A stretch of DNA of 64,000 bases from Cognatiyoonia sediminum (GTDB lineage Bacteria > Pseudomonadota > Alphaproteobacteria > Rhodobacterales > Rhodobacteraceae). The notes beneath the pieces were generated by a model, which saw only the letters and a list, made by a program, of their open reading frames with translations, did no database searches and was not told the origin of the DNA. This document shows, piece after piece, positions 37,824 through 45,748 of this stretch. Both the position numbers and the translations under genes were made by a program. The DNA lies in the NCBI RefSeq assembly GCF_900129845.1, contig NZ_FQXB01000001.1, forward strand, positions 310,001 to 374,000. The letters are read 5' to 3'. How positions within the stretch are numbered: position 1 is the first letter of the stretch; each line of letters begins with the position of its first letter.

Positions 37824-39089
37824 GTGATGATTCAGGTCTTTAACGCCTCATGGGCCCTGTTTCTGGGCATGTTCATGCTGATGATCGGGAATGGCCTGCA
37901 AGGCACCTTGCTTGGGCTTAGGGGGGAGCTCGAGGGCTTCTCCACCTTTGAACTATCGGTCGTCATGTCGGCGTATTTCGTCGGCTTTCTGTTCAGTTCG
38001 CGCACAACGCCTTTGCTGATCCAACGAGTCGGCCATGTGCGTGTCTTTGCAGCACTTGGTTCCACAGTATCAGCTGTTTTGATCCTTTACCCCGTCTTGA
38101 CCGAGCCATGGGCTTGGACCATCGGGCGCGTGATCATCGGATTTTGTTTTTGTGGGGTCTATATCACCGCTGAAAGCTGGCTGAATGATGCCTCCAGCAA
38201 CGAGACACGCGGCAAAGCGCTCTCGATTTACCTGATGGTTCAGATGGCGGGCATTGTGGCCGCGCAATATATTATCACGCAAGGCGATGTATCCGGCTTT
38301 GTCTTGTTCATCATCCCATCGGTTTTCGTGTCATTGGCGTTTGCGCCCATTCTGCTTTCGATCCGCCCTACGCCTGCGTTTGAGCAAGCCAAGAGCATGA
38401 CCATGCGCGAACTGGTCTCTGCATCACCGCTGGCCTGCGTCGGCATGTTCCTTTTGGGTGGCATCTTCTCTGCTCAGTTTGGCATGGGCGCCGTTTACGG
38501 AACGCAGGCCGGATTGAGCGTGTCTCAAGTCTCGCTCTTTGTTTCGGTGATTTACATAGCGGCACTGGTCGCCCAATGGCCGATAGGTTGGCTATCTGAT
38601 CGCATCGACCGACGCATCTTGATTATTTTGACCACGCTTGTGGGCGGCTTGGGCGGATTGATTGCATTCATATGGACAGGCAATTTTGCCATTATCCTTG
38701 TGTCTGCCGCCCTTGTCGGCGGCACCTCCAACCCGCTTTATGCTTTGCTGATCGCTTACGCCAACGACTACCTCGAAAAGGAAGATATGGCGGCGGCCGC
38801 TGGTGGGTTGCTTTTAATCAATGGGGTGGGGGCGATCGCCGGACCACTTATTGTGGGCTGGATGATGGAAACCATCGGGGCTGAGGGGTTCTGGCTCTTC
38901 ACAGCTTCACTCATGCTTGGCGTCGCAGGTTATGCGGCCTGGCGTATGATCCAGCGTCCTCGTGGAGAGCTCGACCTCGAAGCGGTCTCCTATGTGCCGG
39001 TGTCTGCGGCCACCACGCAGGTTGCGGCTGAGATCGCGCAGGAGGTCTATATTGAGACAGAGGAAGAAGAAGCGCAGGCAAATGCTTAA
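37824..39089 (+). CDS. MFS transporter (YcaD-like)
   Basis: The 421-residue inner-membrane protein has 12 predicted membrane segments and belongs to the major facilitator superfamily, closest in feel to the YcaD group (short loops, FCGVYITAESWLNDASSNETRGKALS in the first half, the MFS loop WLSDRIDRRILI in the second). The C-terminal tail is acidic (ETEEEEAQANA). Start is GTG 37824, immediately followed by an ATG that could also serve; GAAAGGGA lies upstream. The substrate is unknown. Confidence 0.88.
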   Translation: MMIQVFNASWALFLGMFMLMIGNGLQGTLLGLRGELEGFSTFELSVVMSAYFVGFLFSSRTTPLLIQRVGHVRVFAALGSTVSAVLILYPVLTEPWAWTIGRVIIGFCFCGVYITAESWLNDASSNETRGKALSIYLMVQMAGIVAAQYIITQGDVSGFVLFIIPSVFVSLAFAPILLSIRPTPAFEQAKSMTMRELVSASPLACVGMFLLGGIFSAQFGMGAVYGTQAGLSVSQVSLFVSVIYIAALVAQWPIGWLSDRIDRRILIILTTLVGGLGGLIAFIWTGNFAIILVSAALVGGTSNPLYALLIAYANDYLEKEDMAAAAGGLLLINGVGAIAGPLIVGWMMETIGAEGFWLFTASLMLGVAGYAAWRMIQRPRGELDLEAVSYVPVSAATTQVAAEIAQEVYIETEEEEAQANA

Positions 39090-39166
39090 AAATGCGTTGC
39101 CAAAATGAAATTTGCGTGCTTGGGTCAAGGTACCCGGGGGGGCCACAGCCTTTGGAGTGCGGGGTT

Positions 39167-39748
39167 ATGACACCTCAAGATGTATTGTCGTTTTGGTTAG
39201 ATGAATGCCGTCCGGAAGATTGGTATCGGAGCGATGAAGAGCTCGATACCAAGATCAGCGACAGATTCCTTTCGACATGGGAACGGGCCGCAGACGGGGC
39301 ATTGGGCATGTGGCTCACCTGTCCGTCAGAGACGCTCGCGTACATCATTCTGATCGATCAATTCAGCCGCAATATGTTCCGCGGGTCGCCGAAGTCCTTC
39401 GAATTGGACCCAGCCGCAAAAGCGGCGGCGAAAATGGCGATTAAGCGCGAATGGGATCTCAAGATCGACGAACCCGCGCGGCAGTTCTTTTACATGCCGC
39501 TGATGCACGCGGAAAACCTATGTGATCAGGATCGAGCCGTGCGGCTTTTCCATACCCGTATGCCGGAAACCGGCGTGCACAACATCGATCATGCACGCAC
39601 CCATCGGGAGATCATTCGCCGGTTCGGCCGTTTCCCTTATCGGAATAAGGCTTTGGGTCGGAAGTCCACGCCTGCGGAACAGGATTTCTTGAACAATAGC
39701 GGTTACGGTGCCATTTTGAACGAGCTAAAAGAAGGTGCTGCAGCCTAA
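39167..39748 (+). CDS. DUF924 family protein
   Basis: This 193-residue helical protein belongs to DUF924 (TPR-like). The family blocks VLSFWLDEC, ILIDQFSRNMFRGSP, FYMPLMHAEN and GRFPYRNKALGR are all visible. Function is not established. I chose the ATG at 39167 (MTPQDVLSFW) with GGAG upstream, since a longer form starting at 39092 adds residues unlike the family. Its stop overlaps the convergent YdeI-like gene by 4 bases. Confidence 0.88.
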   Translation: MTPQDVLSFWLDECRPEDWYRSDEELDTKISDRFLSTWERAADGALGMWLTCPSETLAYIILIDQFSRNMFRGSPKSFELDPAAKAAAKMAIKREWDLKIDEPARQFFYMPLMHAENLCDQDRAVRLFHTRMPETGVHNIDHARTHREIIRRFGRFPYRNKALGRKSTPAEQDFLNNSGYGAILNELKEGAAA

Positions 39749-40383
39749 CGATCCAGTGGGCCTTTGCCCGCAAGGATCTTGTCGCGAAACTTCTCAATCC
39801 GCGCGATCCGCGTCGCGGATTGTTTTGCACCATTCAGATTAATCACATACCCCCGCTGACGCCCAGGTGTCAGCGCATGGAATGCCTCAGCAAGCGTAGG
39901 GTCTGCATCAAGGGCCGCTGCAAGTTCTTCCGGCATGTCCAAGTCAAGTTCTGGTTTGGGCCCCTTTAGCCCCTGTTCGGCATAGCTCATCGCTTCGGTA
40001 AGATATTGACCGATGATTTCTACATGCTGCCCGACCTCAGAAACATCACGAAAGACAAAGCTATCCGCAAAAGCGGTATTGGGGCCAGATTTCTCTAAAA
40101 GGCTTTCAGGGTCTTTAAGCAACCCTGCCTCAAAAAAGCTCAAGCGAAAGTCTTTCCGAAACGCTGCAAGGATCGCAACATTTCGGCTCGAAAAAGTGTA
40201 ACAGGGCGCGCCCCACTTCGACGTTTCCGTTAGCCCCTGCGCCAAACAAATACTGCGCAATTCTTGCAAGCCTTCACCCCATTGCAAAGCCGAGCAATCT
40301 TTCGTGTCGAACCGATCGCAGCGTCCGCAGCCCTTCTCGAAATAGGTTGCGACGTCTTTGACCATCTGACGCGCTTCGCTCAT
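39745..40383 (-). CDS. YdeI/OmpD-associated family protein
   Basis: This 212-residue protein combines a DUF1801-like domain (~1-120) with a C-terminal OmpD-associated block (LTPGRQRGYVINLNGAKQSATRIARIEKFRDKIL). A cluster EKGCGRCDRFDTKDCSA near the N-terminus holds three Cys residues that could bind metal. The ATG at 40383 is preceded by GGAGAGG at good distance, so I prefer it to an upstream ATG at 40413. Function unknown. Confidence 0.82.
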   Translation of the reverse strand: MSEARQMVKDVATYFEKGCGRCDRFDTKDCSALQWGEGLQELRSICLAQGLTETSKWGAPCYTFSSRNVAILAAFRKDFRLSFFEAGLLKDPESLLEKSGPNTAFADSFVFRDVSEVGQHVEIIGQYLTEAMSYAEQGLKGPKPELDLDMPEELAAALDADPTLAEAFHALTPGRQRGYVINLNGAKQSATRIARIEKFRDKILAGKGPLDR

Positions 40384-40582
40384 TGGGTAAGCCTCTCCAT
40401 TTTGCTGCACCAAATTTCATTGCAATGCGCACAGAGCTTGGCACACTGTCGATTATTCGGCCAGCTTTGGCGAGCGTAATGAGCATTGCACCCCGTAAAT
40501 AGCTGCCATTCCCTAGCGTCACTAGCGGCGCTGAAAAAAATAGTTTAATGCTAAACAAAATTATTTCGGTGAGGAGAGGCTG

Positions 40583-41977
40583 ATGGCCGGAAAGACATTT
40601 GACTTGATCGTAATCGGCGCTGGACCGGGTGGATATGTGGCCGCGATCCGCGGTGCACAGCTCGGAATGAACGTCGCGATTATCGAACGCGAACATATGG
40701 GCGGCATCTGTCTGAACTGGGGCTGTATTCCCACAAAGGCTCTGCTTCGATCCTCTGAAGTGTTCCATCTGATGCACCGCGCAAAAGAGTTTGGCCTGTC
40801 TGCAGACAAGCTGGGCTTTGATCTGGATGCGGTTGTCAAACGCTCTCGCCAAGTTGCTGGGCAGCTGTCAGGCGGTATTGGTCATCTGATGAAAAAGAAC
40901 AAAATCACCACGATAATGGGTGAGGCCACCTTGCCAGCCAAAGGCAAGGTTTCGGTCAAAACCGACAAAGGCACCGAAGAATTAACTGCAAAGAACATCG
41001 TTCTTGCGACTGGCGCGCGCGCGCGTGAATTGCCGGGGCTAGAGGCCGACGGTGATCTGGTTTGGACCTATAAACACGCGTTGCAGCCGGCGCGGATGCC
41101 TAAGAAACTGTTGGTCATCGGCTCCGGCGCAATCGGAATCGAATTCGCCAGCTTCTACAACACCATGGGCGCCGATACGACGGTGGTGGAAGTGATGGAC
41201 CGAGTTCTGCCTGTGGAAGACGAAGAGATTAGCAAATTTGCGAAAAAGCAGTTTGTGAAGCAGGGTATGAAGATCATGGAAAAATCCATGGTCAAGCAAT
41301 TGGACCGCGCCAAAGGCAAGGTCACAGCGCATATCGAAACCGGCGGCAAGGTAGAAAAGCACGAGTTTGATACTGTGATTTCCGCAGTGGGCATTGTGGG
41401 TAATGTCGAGGGGTTGGGCCTCGAAGGCTTAGGCGTCAAAATCGACCGTACCCATGTTGTCACGGATGAATATTGCCGTACGGGCGTCGATGGCCTCTAT
41501 GCAATTGGCGACATCGCGGGCGCGCCGTGGTTGGCTCATAAGGCCAGCCATGAGGGCGTGATGGTTGCCGAACTCATCGCTGGAAAGCATCCACATCCTG
41601 TAAAGCCGGAAAGCATCGCGGGCTGTACCTACTGCCATCCGCAAGTTGCCTCTGTTGGTTTTACCGAAGCGCAGGCAAAAGAAAAAGGCTACGACATCAA
41701 AGTCGGTCGCTTCCCCTTCATCGGCAACGGCAAAGCGATTGCCCTGGGCGAGCCTGAAGGCGTGATCAAGACTGTGTTTGATGCCAAAACAGGAGAACTT
41801 TTGGGCGCGCATATGGTGGGCGCAGAAGTGACGGAATTGATCCAAGGTTATGTGGTTGGACGTCAACTTGAGACAACCGAAGAAGACCTGATGCACACGG
41901 TTTTCCCGCACCCAACGCTGTCAGAGATGATGCATGAAAGCGTTCTCGACGCATATGGTCAGGTTATTCATATGTGA
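40583..41977 (+). CDS. lpdA: Dihydrolipoyl dehydrogenase (E3)
   Basis: This flavoprotein (464 residues) reoxidises dihydrolipoyl groups of 2-oxoacid dehydrogenase complexes with NAD+. Visible features are the FAD loop VIGAGPGGYVAAIRGAQLG, the redox disulfide in GGICLNWGCIPTKAL, the NAD loop VIGSGAIGIEFASFY, and the C-terminal His-Glu in VFPHPTLSEMMHE. GGAGAGG precedes the ATG. No E1 or E2 gene is adjacent, so which complex it serves is not settled by context. Confidence 0.95.
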   Translation: MAGKTFDLIVIGAGPGGYVAAIRGAQLGMNVAIIEREHMGGICLNWGCIPTKALLRSSEVFHLMHRAKEFGLSADKLGFDLDAVVKRSRQVAGQLSGGIGHLMKKNKITTIMGEATLPAKGKVSVKTDKGTEELTAKNIVLATGARARELPGLEADGDLVWTYKHALQPARMPKKLLVIGSGAIGIEFASFYNTMGADTTVVEVMDRVLPVEDEEISKFAKKQFVKQGMKIMEKSMVKQLDRAKGKVTAHIETGGKVEKHEFDTVISAVGIVGNVEGLGLEGLGVKIDRTHVVTDEYCRTGVDGLYAIGDIAGAPWLAHKASHEGVMVAELIAGKHPHPVKPESIAGCTYCHPQVASVGFTEAQAKEKGYDIKVGRFPFIGNGKAIALGEPEGVIKTVFDAKTGELLGAHMVGAEVTELIQGYVVGRQLETTEEDLMHTVFPHPTLSEMMHESVLDAYGQVIHM

Positions 41978-42020
41978 TTTGCTTGGTTTGGCGATGGCCT
42001 TAACAACCATCGAAGCAAGA

Positions 42021-42047
42021 AAATGCCCGACTGATTGTCGGGCATTT
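42021..42047. terminator. Bidirectional terminator between lpdA and a lipoprotein gene
   Basis: An 11-bp perfect stem (AAATGCCCGAC / GTCGGGCATTT) with loop TGATT is followed by a T run on the plus strand. It separates convergent genes. Confidence 0.92.
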
Positions 42048-42070
42048 TTGTTTTCTGTGTCGGTCGCGTC

Positions 42071-42706
42071 TTAGTCGGCGTACCAAAGGCCGGAGAAACT
42101 ATCTGTGGTATTGTCGGGATACGTCATTGTGCCTTCGGTTTGTCCTAACATGCTGCTCGCGCCATCACCTGCAAAAGCACCATCAAAACTGCCGTTCAGA
42201 TTGAAGTCACCGTTCGGAAGCGAAAAGGTGCCTTTGACTGTTCCAAGTTCCAAAGACGGACCAGAGATTGGAGCGTCGATCGCGAGACTCCCGGTAGGAT
42301 TATAAGTACCGCCGCCATCTACGACTGAAAGATTGGTAACTTTGCCTGTCACAAGATCGCCGTTGGGGTTGTCCCAATCCGCCGCCAAGGCCAAATCACC
42401 ATAGATGGCGGCCACAATCACATCGCCGTCTTCGACGCTAATGCCGAATGTACCTCTGTAGTTTGCCGTTCCCATCGTCGGAATGTTTGACGCTTGCGGT
42501 GTGTTCTCGTTCCGGTCTTGGAACTCTGTGATCAGATCCTGAACTTCCTGGGGGTACACAGCGAGATCTCCGCCAGTTGGCAGTTCGATACCGTCGATAA
42601 TTGCATTTGAAACAACGAACTCTCCACCGCCGCCTCCACTACTTCCACCGCCGCATGCGGTGAGCGCCAAACTTGCTATTCCCAAAAATATTACCTGATA
42701 TTTCAT
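42071..42706 (-). CDS. Exported lipoprotein, possibly with transferrin-binding-protein-like beta fold
   Basis: The 211-residue protein has a lipoprotein signal peptide with lipobox LTAC (Cys18), followed by a flexible Gly/Ser run (GGGSSGGGGG). The rest is strand-rich, with alternating polar and apolar residues and the closing pattern GTFSLPNGDFNLNGSFDGAF, GTMTYPDNTTDSFSGLWYAD. That resembles the C-terminal barrel of TbpB-like surface lipoproteins, but the match is only by eye. It is preceded by an A/T-rich region that should hold its own promoter. Confidence 0.75.
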   Translation of the reverse strand: MKYQVIFLGIASLALTACGGGSSGGGGGEFVVSNAIIDGIELPTGGDLAVYPQEVQDLITEFQDRNENTPQASNIPTMGTANYRGTFGISVEDGDVIVAAIYGDLALAADWDNPNGDLVTGKVTNLSVVDGGGTYNPTGSLAIDAPISGPSLELGTVKGTFSLPNGDFNLNGSFDGAFAGDGASSMLGQTEGTMTYPDNTTDSFSGLWYAD

Positions 42707-42938
42707 AGTTTATGATATCCTTTCGTGATAAAAAAACCCGCCGGTTCTCTGTTGCGACTTCGAAACACTACACTTCAAGATTGATTTGAGGAGACGTTTT
42801 TTGCTAATTATGCAATTTTTACGTGTATGTAATTAATAAATATCAAAACAGTTAAGGATTTGAGAAACATATCTTCTTCCTAGCCCTTTATGTACGGAGT
42901 TTGGAAACGATTGGTCAGTCGCAGTGACCAAAAAAAAT

Positions 42939-42964
42939 AGGCGAAGCAAGGGATTGCTCCGCCT
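42939..42964 (-). terminator. Rho-independent terminator of the vWA repeat protein gene
   Basis: On the minus strand an 11-bp stem (AGGCGGAGCAA / TTGCTTCGCCT, with one G-U pair in the RNA) and a 4-base loop is followed by a long T run. It lies just after the stop of the vWA gene. Confidence 0.87.
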
Positions 42965-42970
42965 TTAAGA

Positions 42971-45559
42971 TCAGTTCACGGTGATCGGAACGGAAACCAA
43001 CCGTGTGTTGTCGAGGCCGAAGACGTATTCGATCACATACAATCCTGGCTCTTCCGGCAGCGCAATGTTCAGAACATCGCCGCCATCGACGCGAAGGGTA
43101 TCGCTGGAGAACCTATAGGGGTAGTTTGTGTCCTCGTAATCCGCTGCCGTCACGCCGATATAGTCACGACTGTAGGCCGGTCCGGTCCACGCAACTTCGA
43201 TCGTTGACCCTGCCGCGCCAGTGCTGGGCGCGGTGAGCGTCGCTGTGACGGGCGTCACCTCAATCGTGGAAGACGCTAATCGCGAATTGTCCTGATCGAG
43301 GACATACTCAATGACATAGTCACCTGGCATGGTTGGCAATTGCACGTTGAGCACATCGCCTTCACTGACCCGTTTTGTGGTGGTGGCGAAACGGTAGACA
43401 TAGCCAATGTCCTCGACGTCTGCGGCGGTCACGCCGACATAGTCCCGCTCATATCCTGGACCGGTCCATGCAACTTCGATGACGGACCCCGCGGGTGCTG
43501 TGTTGGGTGCGGTGACGCTTGCCGAAAGGGCAGTAACCTCAATCGGAGCGAAGGCCAGTCGCGAGTGATCCTGATTGACCACATATTCGACGATGTACTG
43601 GCCCGGGTCTGCTGGGGCACGCACTCGCACGGTATTTCCATCGCTATCGCTAACCCGTTTGATGTCCGTTGCAAAGCGGTAGACATAGCCGATGTCTTCG
43701 GCATCTGCGGCTGTGATGCCGATGTAGTCTCGCTCATACCCAGGACCGGACCATTCCACCTCAAACGTGGATCCAGCGGGGACGCTGGCGGGTGCAGTAA
43801 CGCCCGCCTGAACGTCCACCACTTCCAGAGGAACGGAAGCGAGGCGTGAATGATCCTGATTGATCACATACTCCAGCACATAGCTGCCAGGTTCGACCGG
43901 AGCGCGGACGTTCAAAACATCCCCGTCGCTTACGCGAACAATATCCGTTGCAAAGCGATAGACATAGCCGATGTCTTCGGCATCGGCGGCAGTGATCCCG
44001 ATATAGTCGCGATCATACCCCGGGCCTGACCATGAAACTTCAAAGGTTGATCCTGCCTCGACACTGTCAGGCGCGGTGAGACTTGCGCTGACAGCGACCA
44101 CTTCCAAAGGAACGGCGGCGAGGCGGGAATTGTCCTGACCAAAGGCATATTCGATCACATAGCTTCCCGGTTCTGTCGGCGCGGTGAGTTTTGCCACCCG
44201 CGTGTCGTCGAGGCGGGCTGTATTGGTTACAAACCGGTAGGGATAGCTGGTATCTTTGTAATCCGCAGCTGTGATCCCGATATAGTCGCGGTCATACCCT
44301 GGGCCGTCCCAACCGACCTCAATCTGAGAGCCTGCTTCAACAGTTTCGGGCGCGAAAATGCTGGCCTCAACCGGGGTAAGTATGATCGCTTGTTCGCCAA
44401 TGCGCTCGTTGGTTGCGCCTAAGGAATATTCAATCACATAGTCGCCTGGCGTCGTCGGCATCAGGAGCGAGACGGGGTTGCCGGTATCGGTTCTGACGCT
44501 GTTTGAGAACCGATAGACATAGGATGTGTCGTTCACCGACGCCTCCGTCACGCCGATCACATCGCGTTCTTCATCCGGGCCATTCCAGCCAATCTCAATC
44601 GTCGATCCAACAGGCGCCGTTTCAGGTGCAGTGACGGTTGCGGTTTGGGCAGGCGTTTCAAACACCATCACCACGGTGCGCGGATTGGCTGTCGCGATGA
44701 ATTGTTTGGTCTGCTCCACTTCCTGCGCCAGCCAATAGGCCGTCACCTCGTAAGAGCCTTGCTCCATCTCGAACACAAGTTCATTGCCCATTTCCTCAGC
44801 CGCTACGTTTTCCGGCAAAGGGTTCAGCGTCCACAACAGCGGAGTATCGATCAGGGGGCCGTCTTCGGTATCCAGACGCGCTTCAAACGTCACTTCACCA
44901 ATGATCGGTTCCGGTTCGGGCTCCGGCTCAGGCGCGGCGGCCACTTGGGTCAGCGCTTCGGCCAACTGCCCTGCATTGTCCGCGGTGAGGAACTGACCAC
45001 CCGTTTCGCCAGCGATACACTGCATCTGTGCCAAGGCTTCTGGGTCGGACCCAACATCAAAGCCAACAACATGGGCCGTAAAGTCGATGCCCGCTTCTTC
45101 CAACAGGCGTGCCGCGGCGCATGGATCAGGGTTGCAGGTCTCAACCCCATCCGACACGAGGATCACTGTTGCCTTGTCTTCGGTGTAACGCAGCGCTTGC
45201 GCGGCTGCGATCACCGCGTCGGTCATAGGCGTTTTGCCAAGCGGCTTGATCCCCGATACCGCATCCCGAATGGCGCCAGCGGTTCCAGGGGCAGGGGCCA
45301 CAATCGTCTCAATATCAGTGCAGTTGCCCCGCTCGCGATGGCCGTAAACCGTCAGGCCCAAGCCCTGATCGGCTGGAATTGTACCAAGCAATTGCCCTAC
45401 AACATCCTGCGCAATCGTGATCTTTGCCACACCATCAATCTGACCCCACATGGAGCCTGATCCGTCCAAAACAAGGATCGTGTTCGGCTGTTCCTGCGCC
45501 ATTGCAGAGGTCGCAATCATCACCGCTGCTGCGCAACTTATTGGTCGTTTCATCATCAA
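42971..45559 (-). CDS. Exported vWA-domain protein with six tandem ~93-residue repeats
   Basis: The 862-residue protein has a signal peptide (~1-21), a vWA domain (~25-205) with MIDAS motif VLDGSGSMWG and later metal contacts (KTPMTDA, VSDGVETC), a linker PEPEPEPEP, a small strand-rich domain (~220-300), and six repeats from residue 308 to the end. Each repeat begins TAPxxxxAGSxxEVxWxGP, continues RDYIGITAAD and YVYRF, and ends YVIEY..xQDNSRLA. The location is most likely periplasmic or surface-bound, as no sorting anchor is visible. ATG 45559 has AAGGGA upstream; the two following ATG codons are alternatives. Confidence 0.88.
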   Translation of the reverse strand: MMMKRPISCAAAVMIATSAMAQEQPNTILVLDGSGSMWGQIDGVAKITIAQDVVGQLLGTIPADQGLGLTVYGHRERGNCTDIETIVAPAPGTAGAIRDAVSGIKPLGKTPMTDAVIAAAQALRYTEDKATVILVSDGVETCNPDPCAAARLLEEAGIDFTAHVVGFDVGSDPEALAQMQCIAGETGGQFLTADNAGQLAEALTQVAAAPEPEPEPEPIIGEVTFEARLDTEDGPLIDTPLLWTLNPLPENVAAEEMGNELVFEMEQGSYEVTAYWLAQEVEQTKQFIATANPRTVVMVFETPAQTATVTAPETAPVGSTIEIGWNGPDEERDVIGVTEASVNDTSYVYRFSNSVRTDTGNPVSLLMPTTPGDYVIEYSLGATNERIGEQAIILTPVEASIFAPETVEAGSQIEVGWDGPGYDRDYIGITAADYKDTSYPYRFVTNTARLDDTRVAKLTAPTEPGSYVIEYAFGQDNSRLAAVPLEVVAVSASLTAPDSVEAGSTFEVSWSGPGYDRDYIGITAADAEDIGYVYRFATDIVRVSDGDVLNVRAPVEPGSYVLEYVINQDHSRLASVPLEVVDVQAGVTAPASVPAGSTFEVEWSGPGYERDYIGITAADAEDIGYVYRFATDIKRVSDSDGNTVRVRAPADPGQYIVEYVVNQDHSRLAFAPIEVTALSASVTAPNTAPAGSVIEVAWTGPGYERDYVGVTAADVEDIGYVYRFATTTKRVSEGDVLNVQLPTMPGDYVIEYVLDQDNSRLASSTIEVTPVTATLTAPSTGAAGSTIEVAWTGPAYSRDYIGVTAADYEDTNYPYRFSSDTLRVDGGDVLNIALPEEPGLYVIEYVFGLDNTRLVSVPITVN
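42974..44638 (-). repeat. Six tandem repeats of ~279 bp inside the vWA protein gene
   Basis: Six in-frame units of about 93 codons run from residue 308 to 862. Units 3, 4 and 5 are the most alike, sharing long runs such as GPGYxRDYIGITAAD and DIGYVYRFAT. Unit 1 is the most divergent (RDVIGVTEASVNDTSY). This suggests growth by internal duplication, with the central units the youngest. Confidence 0.9.
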
Positions 45560-45668
45560 ATCCCTTAACTCTTTGAGTTAAATGAACCACAAGAGTATCG
45601 ATCTGAATAGAATAAGTCGGCCATGGGTCAGGAATACCCGACCAAAACCGCAAAAATATCTCTCGTAA

Positions 45669-45683
45669 GTTCATGCTTTGTTC
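45669..45683 (+). promoter_or_regulatory. LexA (SOS) box upstream of uvrA
   Basis: GTTC-ATGCTTT-GTTC is an exact match to the alphaproteobacterial SOS box GTTC-N7-GTTC. It lies 65 bases before the uvrA start, within the expected promoter. Confidence 0.85.
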
Positions 45684-45748
45684 TGTATTTGGGGTAGCGA
45701 AGACATGTCAGCGTGCTATCTGAACCGCAGATGCTCTTGGGGGGCCTG

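Noticed and set aside
42974-44638. Regular ~279-bp repeats considered as CRISPR or satellite DNA
   Set aside because: The repeats keep the reading frame, vary mostly at codon level and encode a repeated protein domain.
44645-45460. 271-codon open frame on the plus strand opposite the vWA gene
   Set aside because: Rich in Arg, His and Gly with no domain, and fully inside the vWA gene, whose signal peptide and MIDAS motif are clear.
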